64,000 nucleotides of DNA, from positions 1 through 64,000 of the forward strand of contig NZ_JAUZEE010000014.1 of the NCBI RefSeq assembly GCF_030705305.1, read 5' to 3'. The translations under genes and the position numbers were made by a program. Below the pieces are notes generated by a model. That model did no database searches. It had not been told where the DNA came from and saw nothing but the letters and a program-made list of their open reading frames with translations. This document shows, one piece after another, positions 30,577 to 39,745 of the stretch (position 1 is the stretch's first letter; each line of letters begins with the position of its first letter). This DNA comes from Leptothrix discophora. Lineage in GTDB: Bacteria > Pseudomonadota > Gammaproteobacteria > Burkholderiales > Burkholderiaceae_C.

Positions 30577-30711
30577 GGTCATGCGCGCGCGATCTGCCAC
30601 GCAGAGCCATCCCGCTTCGTCATCGCGGCGGGACGAGCGCCGGGCCGCCCCAAGCCGGACCGCCATCCCCTCGGGGGATCGACAGGCGCATGCGCCTGGC
30701 GAAGGGCAGAC

Positions 30712-31764
30712 ATGAGCACGATCCGGGACGTTGCCAAGCTGGCCGGCGTGGGCGTGGCCACGGCCTCACGCGCCTTGTCCGGCAACGGCTCCGTCGCCGA
30801 AGACACCATCGCCCGCGTGCGCTCGGCGGCCGAGCGGCTGGACTACCGGCCATCGAGCATCGCCCGTGCGCTGTCGCTGCGACGTTCGGGCGCGATCGGC
30901 GTCTACGTGCCGAGCTTTGACGGCGCGTTCTATTCGTCCATCCTCAGCAGCGTCGACGAGGTGCTGCGCGCGGCCGGGCGGCACATGATCGCGGCCAACG
31001 GCTGCGGCCATGGCTCGATGCGCCAGGAGGCGCTCGACGGCATCGACTTCCTGCTCGACCGCGACTGCGACGGCCTGCTGATCGCCAGCCACAGCCTCAC
31101 CGACGACGACATCGCCGGCCTGCTGCAGCGGCGGCCCGGCACGGTGATCGTCAACCGCACGGTGCCCGGTCACGAGGACCGCTGCTTCTCGGTCGACCAT
31201 GAGCTGGCCGGCGTGCTGGCCGCGCGGGCGCTGATGCAGCAAGGTCACCGCGAGATCGCCACCATCGCCGGCCCCGACGATGCGCCGGACAACGCCGCCC
31301 GCATGCGCGGCTTCTATGCCGAACTGGCTCGCCACGACATCCTCGTGCGGCCCGAACACCAGTGCGGCGGCACCTTCCACTTCTCGACCGGCGACCAGGC
31401 CACGCGACGCCTGATGCCGGCGATCCGGGGCGAGGTGACTGGTGCATCGCGCGTGACGGCGCTGTTTGTCGCCAACGACCTGATGGCCATGGCCGCCATC
31501 AGCTCGCTGACCCTGGCCGGCCTGCGCGTGCCGGACGATGTCTCCGTGCTCGGCTACGACGACTCGGCCTTCGCCCGCTACACCTCGCCACCGCTGACCA
31601 CCGTGCGCGTGCCCATCACCGTGGTCAGCGCCGATGGCTGCCGGCTGCTGCTCAACGAGTGCTACGACGCCCGCCTGCCGGTGCAGCGCGGCCACCTCGC
31701 CGAGGTGATCTGGCGGGGCACCGTGGCCGCCGGCCCGCACGCGCCGCTGGCCTTCGATCGCTGA
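30712..31764 (+). CDS. LacI-family transcriptional regulator of the glycoside locus
   Basis: A 350-residue LacI/GalR protein. The HTH is at residues 3-23 (TIRDVAKLAGVGVATASRAL) with hinge helix RPSSIARAL near residue 45. The periplasmic-binding-like effector domain contains GAIGVYVPSF, CDGLLIASHS and GYDDSAFARYTSPPLTTVR. It presumably represses the locus in the absence of an imported or processed sugar, through the CCGGTTCC-type operators at 21934-21979 and 28011-28024. It sits between the GH2 gene (135 bases upstream) and the dehydrogenase/isomerase genes, and no such operator is seen directly before its own start. Confidence 0.92.
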   Translation: MSTIRDVAKLAGVGVATASRALSGNGSVAEDTIARVRSAAERLDYRPSSIARALSLRRSGAIGVYVPSFDGAFYSSILSSVDEVLRAAGRHMIAANGCGHGSMRQEALDGIDFLLDRDCDGLLIASHSLTDDDIAGLLQRRPGTVIVNRTVPGHEDRCFSVDHELAGVLAARALMQQGHREIATIAGPDDAPDNAARMRGFYAELARHDILVRPEHQCGGTFHFSTGDQATRRLMPAIRGEVTGASRVTALFVANDLMAMAAISSLTLAGLRVPDDVSVLGYDDSAFARYTSPPLTTVRVPITVVSADGCRLLLNECYDARLPVQRGHLAEVIWRGTVAAGPHAPLAFDR

Positions 31765-31817
31765 GGCGCAAGCCCCTGGCCCTCCTTCACCCGCCACCCA
31801 CAGACCACCGCATCACC

Positions 31818-32900
31818 ATGACCACCACCCTCGGCATCATCGGCACCGGGAACATCTTCCCTGCCTACCTGCGCAACATCCTGCGCGCCCAGCGCAGCGG
31901 CAAGCTGCGGCTCGTCGGCGTGGCCGACGGCGACAAGGCGGCGGCCCAGCGCCGCGCGACCGAGTTCGGCCTGGTGGCGATGTCGGTCGATGAGCTGCTC
32001 GACAGCGAGGCCCAGGTCATCCTCAACCTGACCCCGCCGCTGGCCCACCACGCGATCGGCATGAAGGTGCTGGGCGCCGGCAAGCACCTGTTCTCCGAGA
32101 AGCCCATGGCCGCGACCTATGCGCAGGGCCTCGAACTGGTCGAAGCCGCCCGCCGGGCCGGCCTGCGCCTGGGCTGCGCACCCGACACCTTCCTGGGGGC
32201 CGGCGCACAGACCGTGCGCTCGCTGCTCGACGCCGGCACGATCGGTCCGGTGCGGCACGGCTATGGCTTCTTCATGAACCACGGCCCGGACCACTGGCAC
32301 CCGAACCCGGCCTTCTTCTACCAACCCGGCGCCGGCCCGCTGTTCGACGTCGGCGTCTACCACCTGACCCACCTGGTCAACCACTTCGGCCCGGTCCGGT
32401 CGGTGCGTGCCATCGCCCACCGGACCCACGCGGTGCGCACCATCCCGCTGGGTGAGCGGGCCGGCCAGAAGCTGCCGGTCGACGTGGCCACGCACGTCAT
32501 CGCCCACCTCGACTTCGCCCATGGCCCGCAGATCGTGCTGACCAGCAGCTTCGACGTCTGGAAGCATGGCCACGAGCCCTTCGAGTTCTACGGCGACAAC
32601 GGCACGCTGCTCGGACCGGACCCCAACAAGTTCGGCGGCAACGTGCGCTGGAACGTCCAGACCGACGACTGGCAGCGCGCCACCGACAAGCGCCCCTACC
32701 ACGCCAATGCGCGTGGCCTGGGCCTGGTCGACATGATCCGCGCCATCGCCGAGAACCGCCCGCACCGCTGCAGCGCCGAGATGGCCCTGCACGTGCTGGA
32801 GGTCATGGAGAGCACGCTGAAGGCCGCCGAGCAGGGCGGCCCGGTCACGCTGTCCACCACCTGCGAACGTCCGGCACCGCTGGACCAGAAGCTGTTCTGA
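31818..32900 (+). CDS. Gfo/Idh/MocA-family sugar dehydrogenase 1
   Basis: A 360-residue NAD(P)-dependent oxidoreductase. The Rossmann motif GIIGTGNIFPAYL is at residues 6-18, and the family catalytic motif is SEKPMAATY (Lys about residue 95). The GFO_IDH_MocA C-terminal domain includes GPLFDVGVYHLTHLVN. Members oxidise a sugar hydroxyl, often at C3, or epimerise. It starts 53 bases after the LacI gene and is followed after 32 bases by a TIM-barrel isomerase gene. A second, different member is encoded at 34804, so the two probably act on different intermediates or in opposite directions. Confidence 0.88.
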   Translation: MTTTLGIIGTGNIFPAYLRNILRAQRSGKLRLVGVADGDKAAAQRRATEFGLVAMSVDELLDSEAQVILNLTPPLAHHAIGMKVLGAGKHLFSEKPMAATYAQGLELVEAARRAGLRLGCAPDTFLGAGAQTVRSLLDAGTIGPVRHGYGFFMNHGPDHWHPNPAFFYQPGAGPLFDVGVYHLTHLVNHFGPVRSVRAIAHRTHAVRTIPLGERAGQKLPVDVATHVIAHLDFAHGPQIVLTSSFDVWKHGHEPFEFYGDNGTLLGPDPNKFGGNVRWNVQTDDWQRATDKRPYHANARGLGLVDMIRAIAENRPHRCSAEMALHVLEVMESTLKAAEQGGPVTLSTTCERPAPLDQKLF

Positions 32901-32932
32901 ACCCCACCCCACGTCCTGCCCAGGAGTCGACC

Positions 32933-33697
32933 ATGAAGGCATCGGTCCAGATCTATTCCATCCGCGAGTCCGGCGACCTCGACCACCAGCTGGCGCTGCT
33001 GCGGCAGACCGGTTTCGACTGGGTCGAGAGCGTCGCCACGCACGGCCTGCCGGCGGCGGACTTCGCCGCCACGCTCGATCGGCACGGGCTGAAGCTGTCG
33101 TCGATGCACGTCGGCCTGGCGCTGCTGGAGAACGCCGACGAGCGCGTCCGCCTGATCGAGGCCTGCCGGCTGACGGGCTGCCGGCTGATCGTCATGCCGT
33201 GGCTGCCGATGGGCGAACGCCCGGCCACCGGCGCCGGCTGGGTCGCGCTGGGCCAGCGCCTGGCCGGGCTGTCGGACCTGCTGCGCGCCGAGTTGCCGGA
33301 CCTGCGCGTGGCCTATCACAACCATGAGTGGGAACTCCTGAGCTACGACGGCCGCCCGGCGCTGGACTGGATCTTCTCGGCCGCCACGCCGGCCCAGCTG
33401 GGCTGGGAGGCCGACCTCGGCTGGGTGCGCCGCGCCGGTGCCGATCCGCTCGACTGGGCGACCCGCCACGGTGACCGCCTGCTGGCCGTGCATGCCAAGG
33501 ACATCGCCCCGCCCGGCACGGCGGTGGCCGAGGACGGCTGGACCGTGCTGGGCCAGGGCATCGTCGGCTGGCCAGCGCTGTTCGCGGCGCTGAAGTCGCG
33601 CGTCGACCTGTTCGTGTTCGAGCACGACAAGCCGGTCGACTTCGAGGCCACGCTGCGTGGCAGCCGCGCCTGCCTGCGCGAGCACCTGGGCGTCTGA
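32933..33697 (+). CDS. Sugar phosphate isomerase/epimerase-like TIM barrel 1
   Basis: A 254-residue AP-endonuclease-2-family (xylose-isomerase-like) TIM barrel. MKASVQIYSIRESGDLDHQL opens it; VAYHNHEWEL (about residues 124-133) carries His/Glu metal ligands; LLAVHAKDIAPP and FVFEHDKPVDF supply further ones. Such proteins bind a divalent metal and isomerise, epimerise or, in deglycosylation systems, eliminate the aglycone from a 3-keto sugar. An AGGAG site lies before the ATG. The reaction is not known. Confidence 0.82.
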   Translation: MKASVQIYSIRESGDLDHQLALLRQTGFDWVESVATHGLPAADFAATLDRHGLKLSSMHVGLALLENADERVRLIEACRLTGCRLIVMPWLPMGERPATGAGWVALGQRLAGLSDLLRAELPDLRVAYHNHEWELLSYDGRPALDWIFSAATPAQLGWEADLGWVRRAGADPLDWATRHGDRLLAVHAKDIAPPGTAVAEDGWTVLGQGIVGWPALFAALKSRVDLFVFEHDKPVDFEATLRGSRACLREHLGV

Positions 33698-33713
33698 ACG
33701 CGAGGGAAGTCCG

Positions 33714-34790
33714 ATGAACACGAGCCATTCGTCCCTGAGCCCGATCCGCGGACCGGGCATCTTCCTGGCCCAGTTCGCCGGTGATGCGGCGCCGTTCAAC
33801 AGCCTGGACAGCATCGGCCGCTGGGTGGCCTCGCTGGGCTATGCCGGCGTGCAGATCCCGAGCTGGGACGCGCGGCTGTTCGACCTCGCGCGGGCCGCCG
33901 AGAGCCAGACCTACTGCGACGAGGTGCGCGGCACGCTCGCGCAGCATGGCCTGCAGGTCACCGAGCTGTCGACCCACCTGCAGGGCCAGCTGGTGGCGGT
34001 CCATCCGGCCTATGACCTGCCGATGGACGGTTTCGCGCCTGCCGCGTTGCGCGGCAAGCCGGCCGAGCGCACGGCCTGGGCGGTCGAGCAGCTCAAGCTC
34101 GCCGCGAAGGCCTCGCAGCGCCTGGGCCTGAACGCGCACGCGACCTTCTCCGGTGCGCTCGCCTGGCCCTACCTCTACCCGTGGCCGCAGCGCCCGGCCG
34201 GGCTGGTCGAGACCGCCTTCGACGAACTGGCGCGGCGCTGGCGTCCCATCCTCGATGCCTTCGATGCGGCCGGCGTGGACGTCTGCTACGAGGTCCATCC
34301 GGGCGAGGACCTGTGCGACGGCACCAGCTTCGAGATGTTCCTCGAACGGGTCGGCCACCACCCGCGCGCCAACCTGCTCTACGACCCGAGCCACTTCGTG
34401 CTGCAGCAGCTGGACTACCTGGCCTACATCGACTGCTACCACGAGCGCATCAAGGCCTTCCACGTCAAGGATGCCGAGTTCAACCCGACCGGCCGGCAGG
34501 GCGTCTACGGCGGCTTCCAGGGCTGGAAGGACCGGGCCGGCCGCTTCCGCTCGCTGGGCGACGGCCAGGTCGACTTCACCGGCATCTTCAGCCGGCTGAC
34601 CCAGCACGGCTACCGCGGCTGGGCGGTGCTGGAGTGGGAGTGCTGCATCAAGCACCCGGAGCAGGGCGCGGCCGAGGGCGCACCCTTCATCCGCGATCAC
34701 CTGATCCGCGTGGCCGAAAAGGCCTTCGACGACTTCGCGGCCGCCGGCACCGACGAGACCGCCAACCGCCGCATGCTCGGCATCGGCTGA
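33714..34790 (+). CDS. Sugar phosphate isomerase/epimerase-like TIM barrel 2
   Basis: A 358-residue member of a longer subgroup of the AP-endonuclease-2/xylose-isomerase-like family. Ligand-bearing segments are VCYEVHPGEDLCDG (about residue 183), NLLYDPSHFVLQQLDY, IKAFHVKDAEFN and AVLEWECCIKHPE. The end KAFDDFAAAGTDETANRRMLGI is typical of the subgroup usually found next to a Gfo/Idh/MocA gene, as here (13 bases). It starts 16 bases after TIM barrel 1. Not a duplicate of that gene: length and motifs differ. Confidence 0.83.
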   Translation: MNTSHSSLSPIRGPGIFLAQFAGDAAPFNSLDSIGRWVASLGYAGVQIPSWDARLFDLARAAESQTYCDEVRGTLAQHGLQVTELSTHLQGQLVAVHPAYDLPMDGFAPAALRGKPAERTAWAVEQLKLAAKASQRLGLNAHATFSGALAWPYLYPWPQRPAGLVETAFDELARRWRPILDAFDAAGVDVCYEVHPGEDLCDGTSFEMFLERVGHHPRANLLYDPSHFVLQQLDYLAYIDCYHERIKAFHVKDAEFNPTGRQGVYGGFQGWKDRAGRFRSLGDGQVDFTGIFSRLTQHGYRGWAVLEWECCIKHPEQGAAEGAPFIRDHLIRVAEKAFDDFAAAGTDETANRRMLGIG

Positions 34791-34803
34791 GGAGGATCAT
34801 GCG

Positions 34804-35979
34804 ATGAGCCAGTCAGAAGACCCGCGCGGCGAGCGGCGCCCGATCAGATTGGGCATGGTGGGCGGCGGGCAAGGCGCCTTCATCGGCGCGGTGCACCGCA
34901 TCGCTGCCCGCCTCGACGGCCAGTACGCACTGGTGGCCGGCGCGCTGTCCTCGGACCCGGCGCGGTGCCGGGCCAGCGGTGCGGAACTCGGCATCGAGAC
35001 CGACCGCTGCTACAGCGACTACCGCGAGATGGCGCGCGCCGAAGCCGCGCGGCCCGATGGCATCGAGGCCGTCGCCATCGTCACGCCCAATCACCTGCAC
35101 CACCCGGTCGCCTGCGCCTTCATCGAGGCCGGCATCCACGTCATCTGCGACAAGCCGCTGACCACCACGCTGGCCGATGCGCTGGACCTGCGCCAGCGCG
35201 CCGCCGCGCGCGGCGTGCGCTTCGCGCTGACGCACAACTACAGCGCCTACCCGCTGGTCCGCGCGGCCCGCGCGATGGTCGCCGCCGGCCAGCTCGGCAC
35301 GGTGCGCATCGTTCAGGTCGAGTACGCGCAGGACTGGCTGGCCTCGGACCTCGAGGCCAGCGGCCAGAAGCAGGCCGCCTGGCGCACCGACCCGGCGCTG
35401 GCCGGACCGGCCGGCTGCCTCGGCGACATCGGCACCCATGCGGCCCAGCTGGCCGAGTTCGTCATCGGCCTGAGCCCGGCCGAGATCAGCGCCGACTGCA
35501 CGACCTTCGTGGCGGGCCGGCGGGTCGATGACCATGTCCAGGTCCAGCTGCGCTATGCCCAGGGCGCGCGTGGCCTGCTGTGGGCCAGCCAGGTCGCCTG
35601 CGGCGAGGAGAACCACCTGCGCCTGCGCGTCTATGGCACGAAGGCAGCGATCCACTGGGACCAGGACCGGCCCAACGAGCTGACCTGGCACCCGGCCGGC
35701 GAACCGGCGCGCCGCCTGACGCGCGGCATGGCCGGCCTGCCCGAGGTCGCCGCGGCCGCCACCCGCACGCCGCCGGGCCATCCGGAGGGCTACCTCGAAG
35801 CCTTCGGCAACCTCTACCGCGACTTCGCCGAGGACCTGCGCGACGCCCGCGCCGGCCGCGCCACGCCGGCCCGCGTGCCCGGCCTGGACGACGGCGTGCG
35901 CAGCCTCGCCTTCGTCGAGGCCGTGCTGGCCAGCAGCCGCGCCAACGCCGCCTGGACCCCGCTGGTCCTGCCGGCCTGA
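34804..35979 (+). CDS. Gfo/Idh/MocA-family sugar dehydrogenase 2
   Basis: A 391-residue NAD(P)-dependent oxidoreductase. GMVGGGQGAFIGAVHRIAAR (residues 18-37) is the nucleotide-binding motif of the subgroup that pairs with the longer TIM-barrel protein. ICDKPLTTTL (Lys about residue 118) is the catalytic region, and GDIGTHAAQLAEFV lies in the C-terminal domain. AGGAGG at 34791-34796 (partly in the previous stop region) precedes the ATG. It is followed after 27 bases by the GH3 gene, so dehydrogenase and glucosidase are almost certainly cotranscribed. Confidence 0.88.
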   Translation: MSQSEDPRGERRPIRLGMVGGGQGAFIGAVHRIAARLDGQYALVAGALSSDPARCRASGAELGIETDRCYSDYREMARAEAARPDGIEAVAIVTPNHLHHPVACAFIEAGIHVICDKPLTTTLADALDLRQRAAARGVRFALTHNYSAYPLVRAARAMVAAGQLGTVRIVQVEYAQDWLASDLEASGQKQAAWRTDPALAGPAGCLGDIGTHAAQLAEFVIGLSPAEISADCTTFVAGRRVDDHVQVQLRYAQGARGLLWASQVACGEENHLRLRVYGTKAAIHWDQDRPNELTWHPAGEPARRLTRGMAGLPEVAAAATRTPPGHPEGYLEAFGNLYRDFAEDLRDARAGRATPARVPGLDDGVRSLAFVEAVLASSRANAAWTPLVLPA

Positions 35980-36006
35980 TCCACCCCATCCAACACCGAG
36001 TACCCC

Positions 36007-38478
36007 ATGACCGAACCCGTCAACATCGAAGCCCTGCTGGACGCCATGACGCTGGACGAGCAGGTCAGCCTGCTGGCCGGCGCCGACTTCTGGACCACCG
36101 TCCCGATCCCGCGCCTGGGCGTGCCGTCTGTCAAGGTCAGCGACGGCCCGAACGGCGCGCGCGGCGGCATCTTCAAGGACGGCCCCAGCACGGCCTGCTT
36201 CCCGGTCGGCATCGCGCTGGCCGCGACCTGGAACCCCGCGCTGATTGCCGAGACCGGCGCGGCGCTGGGCGTGGAGGCCCGCCTGAAGGGCGCGCGCGTG
36301 CTGCTCGCGCCGACCGTCAACCTGCAGCGCACGGTCTACAACGGCCGCAACTTCGAGTGCCATTCGGAAGACCCGTGGTTGTCCTCCGAGATGGCGGTGG
36401 CCTACGTCAACGGCCTGCAGTCGACCGGCGTGGCCGCGACCATCAAGCACTTCGTCGGCAACGAGAGCGAGTACCAGCGCATGACGGTCAGCTCGGACAT
36501 CCCCGAGCGGCCGCTGCGCGAGCTGTACCTGCTGCCCTTCGAGCGCGCGGTGAAGGTGGCGAAGGTGCAGTGCGTGATGACCGGCTACAACCGCGTCGAC
36601 GGCACCTTCATGGCCGACCACCACCGCCTGGTCACGCAGGTGCTTCGCGACGAGTGGGGCTTCGACGGCCTGGTCATGACCGACTGGATGGCCCACCACG
36701 ACACCGTGCGCAGCGTGCTGGCCGGCTGCGACCTGGAGATGCCCGGACCGACCCGCGAGCGGGGCAATAAGCTCGTCGCCGCCGTGCAGGACGGCCGCCT
36801 GCCGGCCGATGCGGTGCGGGCCTGCGCCCGCCGCGTGCTGCAGCTGGCCGAGCGGGTCGGCAGCTTCGCCGACCCGGTCATCCCGGCCGAGCGCGACGAC
36901 GACCTGCCGGCCCACCGCGCGCTGATCCGCCGCCTGGGCGCCGAAGGCGCGGTGCTGCTGAAGAACGACGCCGACGCCCTGCCGCTGGCGTTGAAGGCCG
37001 GCCAGACCGTCGCGCTGATCGGCCATGCCGCCGTGACGCCGCAGATCATGGGCGGCGGCAGCGCGAACGTGAACGCGCACCACCGCAGCGCGCCGATGGC
37101 CGCGTTGCAGGCGGCCTGCCCAGGCGTGGACTTCGTCCACCGGCCCGGTGCCGACAGCCACCGCTGGACGCCGCTGATGCCGGTGCCGATGACGGTGGAC
37201 TTCTGGGCCAACGACCGCTTCGACGGCCCGGTGGTCGCCACGCAGACCTCGCCCAACACCGAGATCATGTGGTTCGGCAGCCTGCCCGCCGGGCTTGATC
37301 CCTACGACTTCTCGGCCCGCACCACGCTGCGCTTCGTCGCCGAGGCCGAGGGCCTGCACGCCTTCTCGCTGGTCTCGACCGGCCTGGCGCGCGCCACGCT
37401 CAACGGCGAGCCGGTGCTCGATGCCTGGACCGGCTGGCGGCGCGGCGACACCTACTTCACCTTCGGCTGCGACGAGGTGCTGCACCACCGCACATTGCAG
37501 GCGGGCGACGTGGTCGAGCTGCAGGTCGAGTTCAGCACCGCGGTCGAGGGCGGTGGCTTCGGGGTGCATGCGCTGCGGGTCGGTGCCAGCCGCCTGATGG
37601 GCGAGGCCGACATCGCCGCCGCGGTCGACGCGGCCGCGAAGGCCGATGTCGCCATCGTCTTCGCCGGCCTGAACGCCGAATGGGACAACGAGGGCCTGGA
37701 CCGCCCCGGCATCGCGCTGCCGCATGCCCAGGATGAGCTGATCGCCCGCGTCGCCGCCGCCAACCCGAACACCGTCGTCGTGCTGCAGAGCGGCTCGCCG
37801 CTGCTGCTGCCCTGGCTGGACGCGGTGCCGGCGGTCCTGCAGGCCTGGTATCCGGGCCAGGAATGCGGCCTCGCGATCGCCGACGTGCTGACCGGCGCGG
37901 CCGCGCCCGGCGGCCGCCTGCCGCAGACCTGGCCGCTGCGCATCGAGGACTCCGTGGCCTTCGGCGACCCGGCGCAATACCCCGGCGTCGACGGCCATGT
38001 GCGCTACGGCGAGGACGTCTTCATCGGCTACCGCCACCATGAGGCGCGCGGCCATGCGGTGCGCTTCCCGTTCGGCCACGGCCTGTCCTACACCCGCTTC
38101 GAGCAGACCGGCCTGGCGCTGGACCGCACGACGCTGCAGCCTGGCGACACGCTGACCGCCACCGTGACGGTGCGCAATGCCGGCCCGCGCGCGGGCAGCG
38201 AGGTGGTGCAGCTCTACGTGCACGACACGGCCAGCACGCTGGCCCGCCCGCCCCAGGAGCTGAAGGCCTTTGCCAAGGTCGCGCTGCAGCCGGGCGAGTC
38301 GCGCACGGTGAGCCTGAGCCTGGACATGCGCGCCTTCGCCGCCTACGACGTCGACCGGGCGGCCTGGTGGGCCGAGGCCGGCACCTTCGAGATCCGCGTC
38401 GGCAGCAGCTCGGCGGCCATCCACCAGCGCGAAACGGTGACGCTCGCGGCGGACTGGGTGGAGCCGGTGGCGCGTTGA
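36007..38478 (+). CDS. GH3 family beta-glucosidase with PA14 insert
   Basis: An 823-residue glycoside hydrolase family 3 enzyme. The N-terminal barrel has KVSDGPNGARGG, the RTVYNGRNFECHSEDPWL sugar-binding segment, KHFVGNESEYQR, and nucleophile Asp226 in VMTDWMAHH. The alpha/beta sandwich is split by a PA14 domain (about residues 385-525), as in KM-type beta-glucosidases. PFGHGLSYTRFE and a C-terminal Fn3-like domain close the protein. No signal peptide. It removes beta-linked glucose from oligosaccharides or glucosides. Last gene of the locus; it converges on the DUF4382 gene with only 13 bases between. Confidence 0.93.
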   Translation: MTEPVNIEALLDAMTLDEQVSLLAGADFWTTVPIPRLGVPSVKVSDGPNGARGGIFKDGPSTACFPVGIALAATWNPALIAETGAALGVEARLKGARVLLAPTVNLQRTVYNGRNFECHSEDPWLSSEMAVAYVNGLQSTGVAATIKHFVGNESEYQRMTVSSDIPERPLRELYLLPFERAVKVAKVQCVMTGYNRVDGTFMADHHRLVTQVLRDEWGFDGLVMTDWMAHHDTVRSVLAGCDLEMPGPTRERGNKLVAAVQDGRLPADAVRACARRVLQLAERVGSFADPVIPAERDDDLPAHRALIRRLGAEGAVLLKNDADALPLALKAGQTVALIGHAAVTPQIMGGGSANVNAHHRSAPMAALQAACPGVDFVHRPGADSHRWTPLMPVPMTVDFWANDRFDGPVVATQTSPNTEIMWFGSLPAGLDPYDFSARTTLRFVAEAEGLHAFSLVSTGLARATLNGEPVLDAWTGWRRGDTYFTFGCDEVLHHRTLQAGDVVELQVEFSTAVEGGGFGVHALRVGASRLMGEADIAAAVDAAAKADVAIVFAGLNAEWDNEGLDRPGIALPHAQDELIARVAAANPNTVVVLQSGSPLLLPWLDAVPAVLQAWYPGQECGLAIADVLTGAAAPGGRLPQTWPLRIEDSVAFGDPAQYPGVDGHVRYGEDVFIGYRHHEARGHAVRFPFGHGLSYTRFEQTGLALDRTTLQPGDTLTATVTVRNAGPRAGSEVVQLYVHDTASTLARPPQELKAFAKVALQPGESRTVSLSLDMRAFAAYDVDRAAWWAEAGTFEIRVGSSSAAIHQRETVTLAADWVEPVAR

Positions 38479-38491
38479 CGGGGCAGGCCCC

Positions 38492-39745
38492 TCAGGGCAG
38501 GAAGGAGAAGTCCTGCGTCAGTGCCGCGGGGAAGGCCGGAACGGCGACGTTGACGTCGATGTCGGCCGACTTCACCGTGCCCGACCCATCGCGGGCTTCG
38601 AGCCGGTAGCGGCCGGCGCTGGCCGCGTCCGGGGCGAAGGGCCATGCCACCGGCAGCGCCGCGTAGGGCAGCGTGTAGGTCGCGCCCGTGGGCAGCGCCA
38701 TCGTCCAGGCGCCGGTGTCGGCGTCGATCGCGGTCCAGCGCAGCTCGATGGTCCTGGGGCCGGCCAGCGTCTGGATGGCGCGGACTTCGCCGGCCAGCGG
38801 CGGCGGCAGCGTCGTCGTGACGGTGCCGGCGACGGTGCGCCCGGCGTTGGCGGCCGCAGGCAGGTCGATCGGCAACGCCGCGCTGTTGACCTGCGTCGGC
38901 GAGATCGCGGCGACCGGCACGTCGGTGATCACGGCGGTGACGCGACCGGCGGCGCTGATGACCAGGTTGTAGCTGCCGGCGGCAAGGCCCGGCAGCTCGA
39001 AGCGACCGGCATCGGGCAGGCCCGGGCCAACCGGCGCGGTCGCCTTGACCACCACGCCGTTGCCCTGTTGCGCCGACACGCTCACCGGTCCGGCCAGCAG
39101 CGACGGATCGACCCAGCCGACGATGCGCAGGCCGGCATCGGTGACGCGCGGGAAGGCGGTGAGCACCGGCTTGAGGTTGTAGCGGCCGGAATTGCCGCGC
39201 CTGACCACCGACTTGCAGGCATCGAAGTCGATGACCCAGTCGACCCGTTGGCCGGGCAGCACGGTGATGTCGGCGGTCGTGTTGATCTTCAGTCCGGACT
39301 GCTGGCCGCTCGGCGTGTCCAGCGCGACCTCGGCGCCGGTGCCGCCGGTCAGCACGAGGCTGTTGGCGAGCGTGGCACCGGTATTCGACGCCAGCACCAG
39401 CCGCATCTGTTGGTAGGTGCCCGCCGGCAGCGGGATCTCGCCCAGTTCCTGCAGGACGCCGTTCTGCAGGTCCAGCAGGTTCGTCTTCTGCGGGTTCGGC
39501 AGCACGATGCGGAACCAGCCGGCGCCGGTGCCATCGGGCGCGGTGGCGCTCGGGTTCACGCGCACCTCGGTCACCGTCACGTTGACCTCGTCAAAGCCGC
39601 AGGACGGCGCGTCGGTCATGGACACGCGCAAGGTGCCGTTGCCGGCCGCGCCGGTGCCGCCGATGCCACCGCCGCCGCCACCACAGGCGGTCAACAGCAG
39701 GGCCAGGGTGCTGGCGGCGATGGCCGCGAGGGTCTTGGATCTCAT
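38492..39745 (-). CDS. DUF4382 domain lipoprotein
   Basis: A 417-residue exported lipoprotein. The signal peptide ends in the lipobox LLTACGGG (Cys21), followed by a glycine run. The N-terminal DUF4382 domain begins GTLRVSMTDAPSCGFDEVNV, the diagnostic opening. The rest looks like repeated carboxypeptidase-regulatory-type beta domains (AGSYNLVISAAGRVTAV and RYRLEARDGSG), probably on the cell surface or in the periplasm. Function unknown. It overlaps the DUF6502 gene upstream by four bases (ATGA, 39742-39745), so the two are made together. Confidence 0.83.
   Translation of the reverse strand: MRSKTLAAIAASTLALLLTACGGGGGGIGGTGAAGNGTLRVSMTDAPSCGFDEVNVTVTEVRVNPSATAPDGTGAGWFRIVLPNPQKTNLLDLQNGVLQELGEIPLPAGTYQQMRLVLASNTGATLANSLVLTGGTGAEVALDTPSGQQSGLKINTTADITVLPGQRVDWVIDFDACKSVVRRGNSGRYNLKPVLTAFPRVTDAGLRIVGWVDPSLLAGPVSVSAQQGNGVVVKATAPVGPGLPDAGRFELPGLAAGSYNLVISAAGRVTAVITDVPVAAISPTQVNSAALPIDLPAAANAGRTVAGTVTTTLPPPLAGEVRAIQTLAGPRTIELRWTAIDADTGAWTMALPTGATYTLPYAALPVAWPFAPDAASAGRYRLEARDGSGTVKSADIDVNVAVPAFPAALTQDFSFLP

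Noticed and set aside
34813-38424. A 1203-codon open frame on the minus strand
   Set aside because: Antisense to the Gfo/Idh/MocA and GH3 genes, which hold recognisable catalytic motifs; no known domain pattern in the antisense product.
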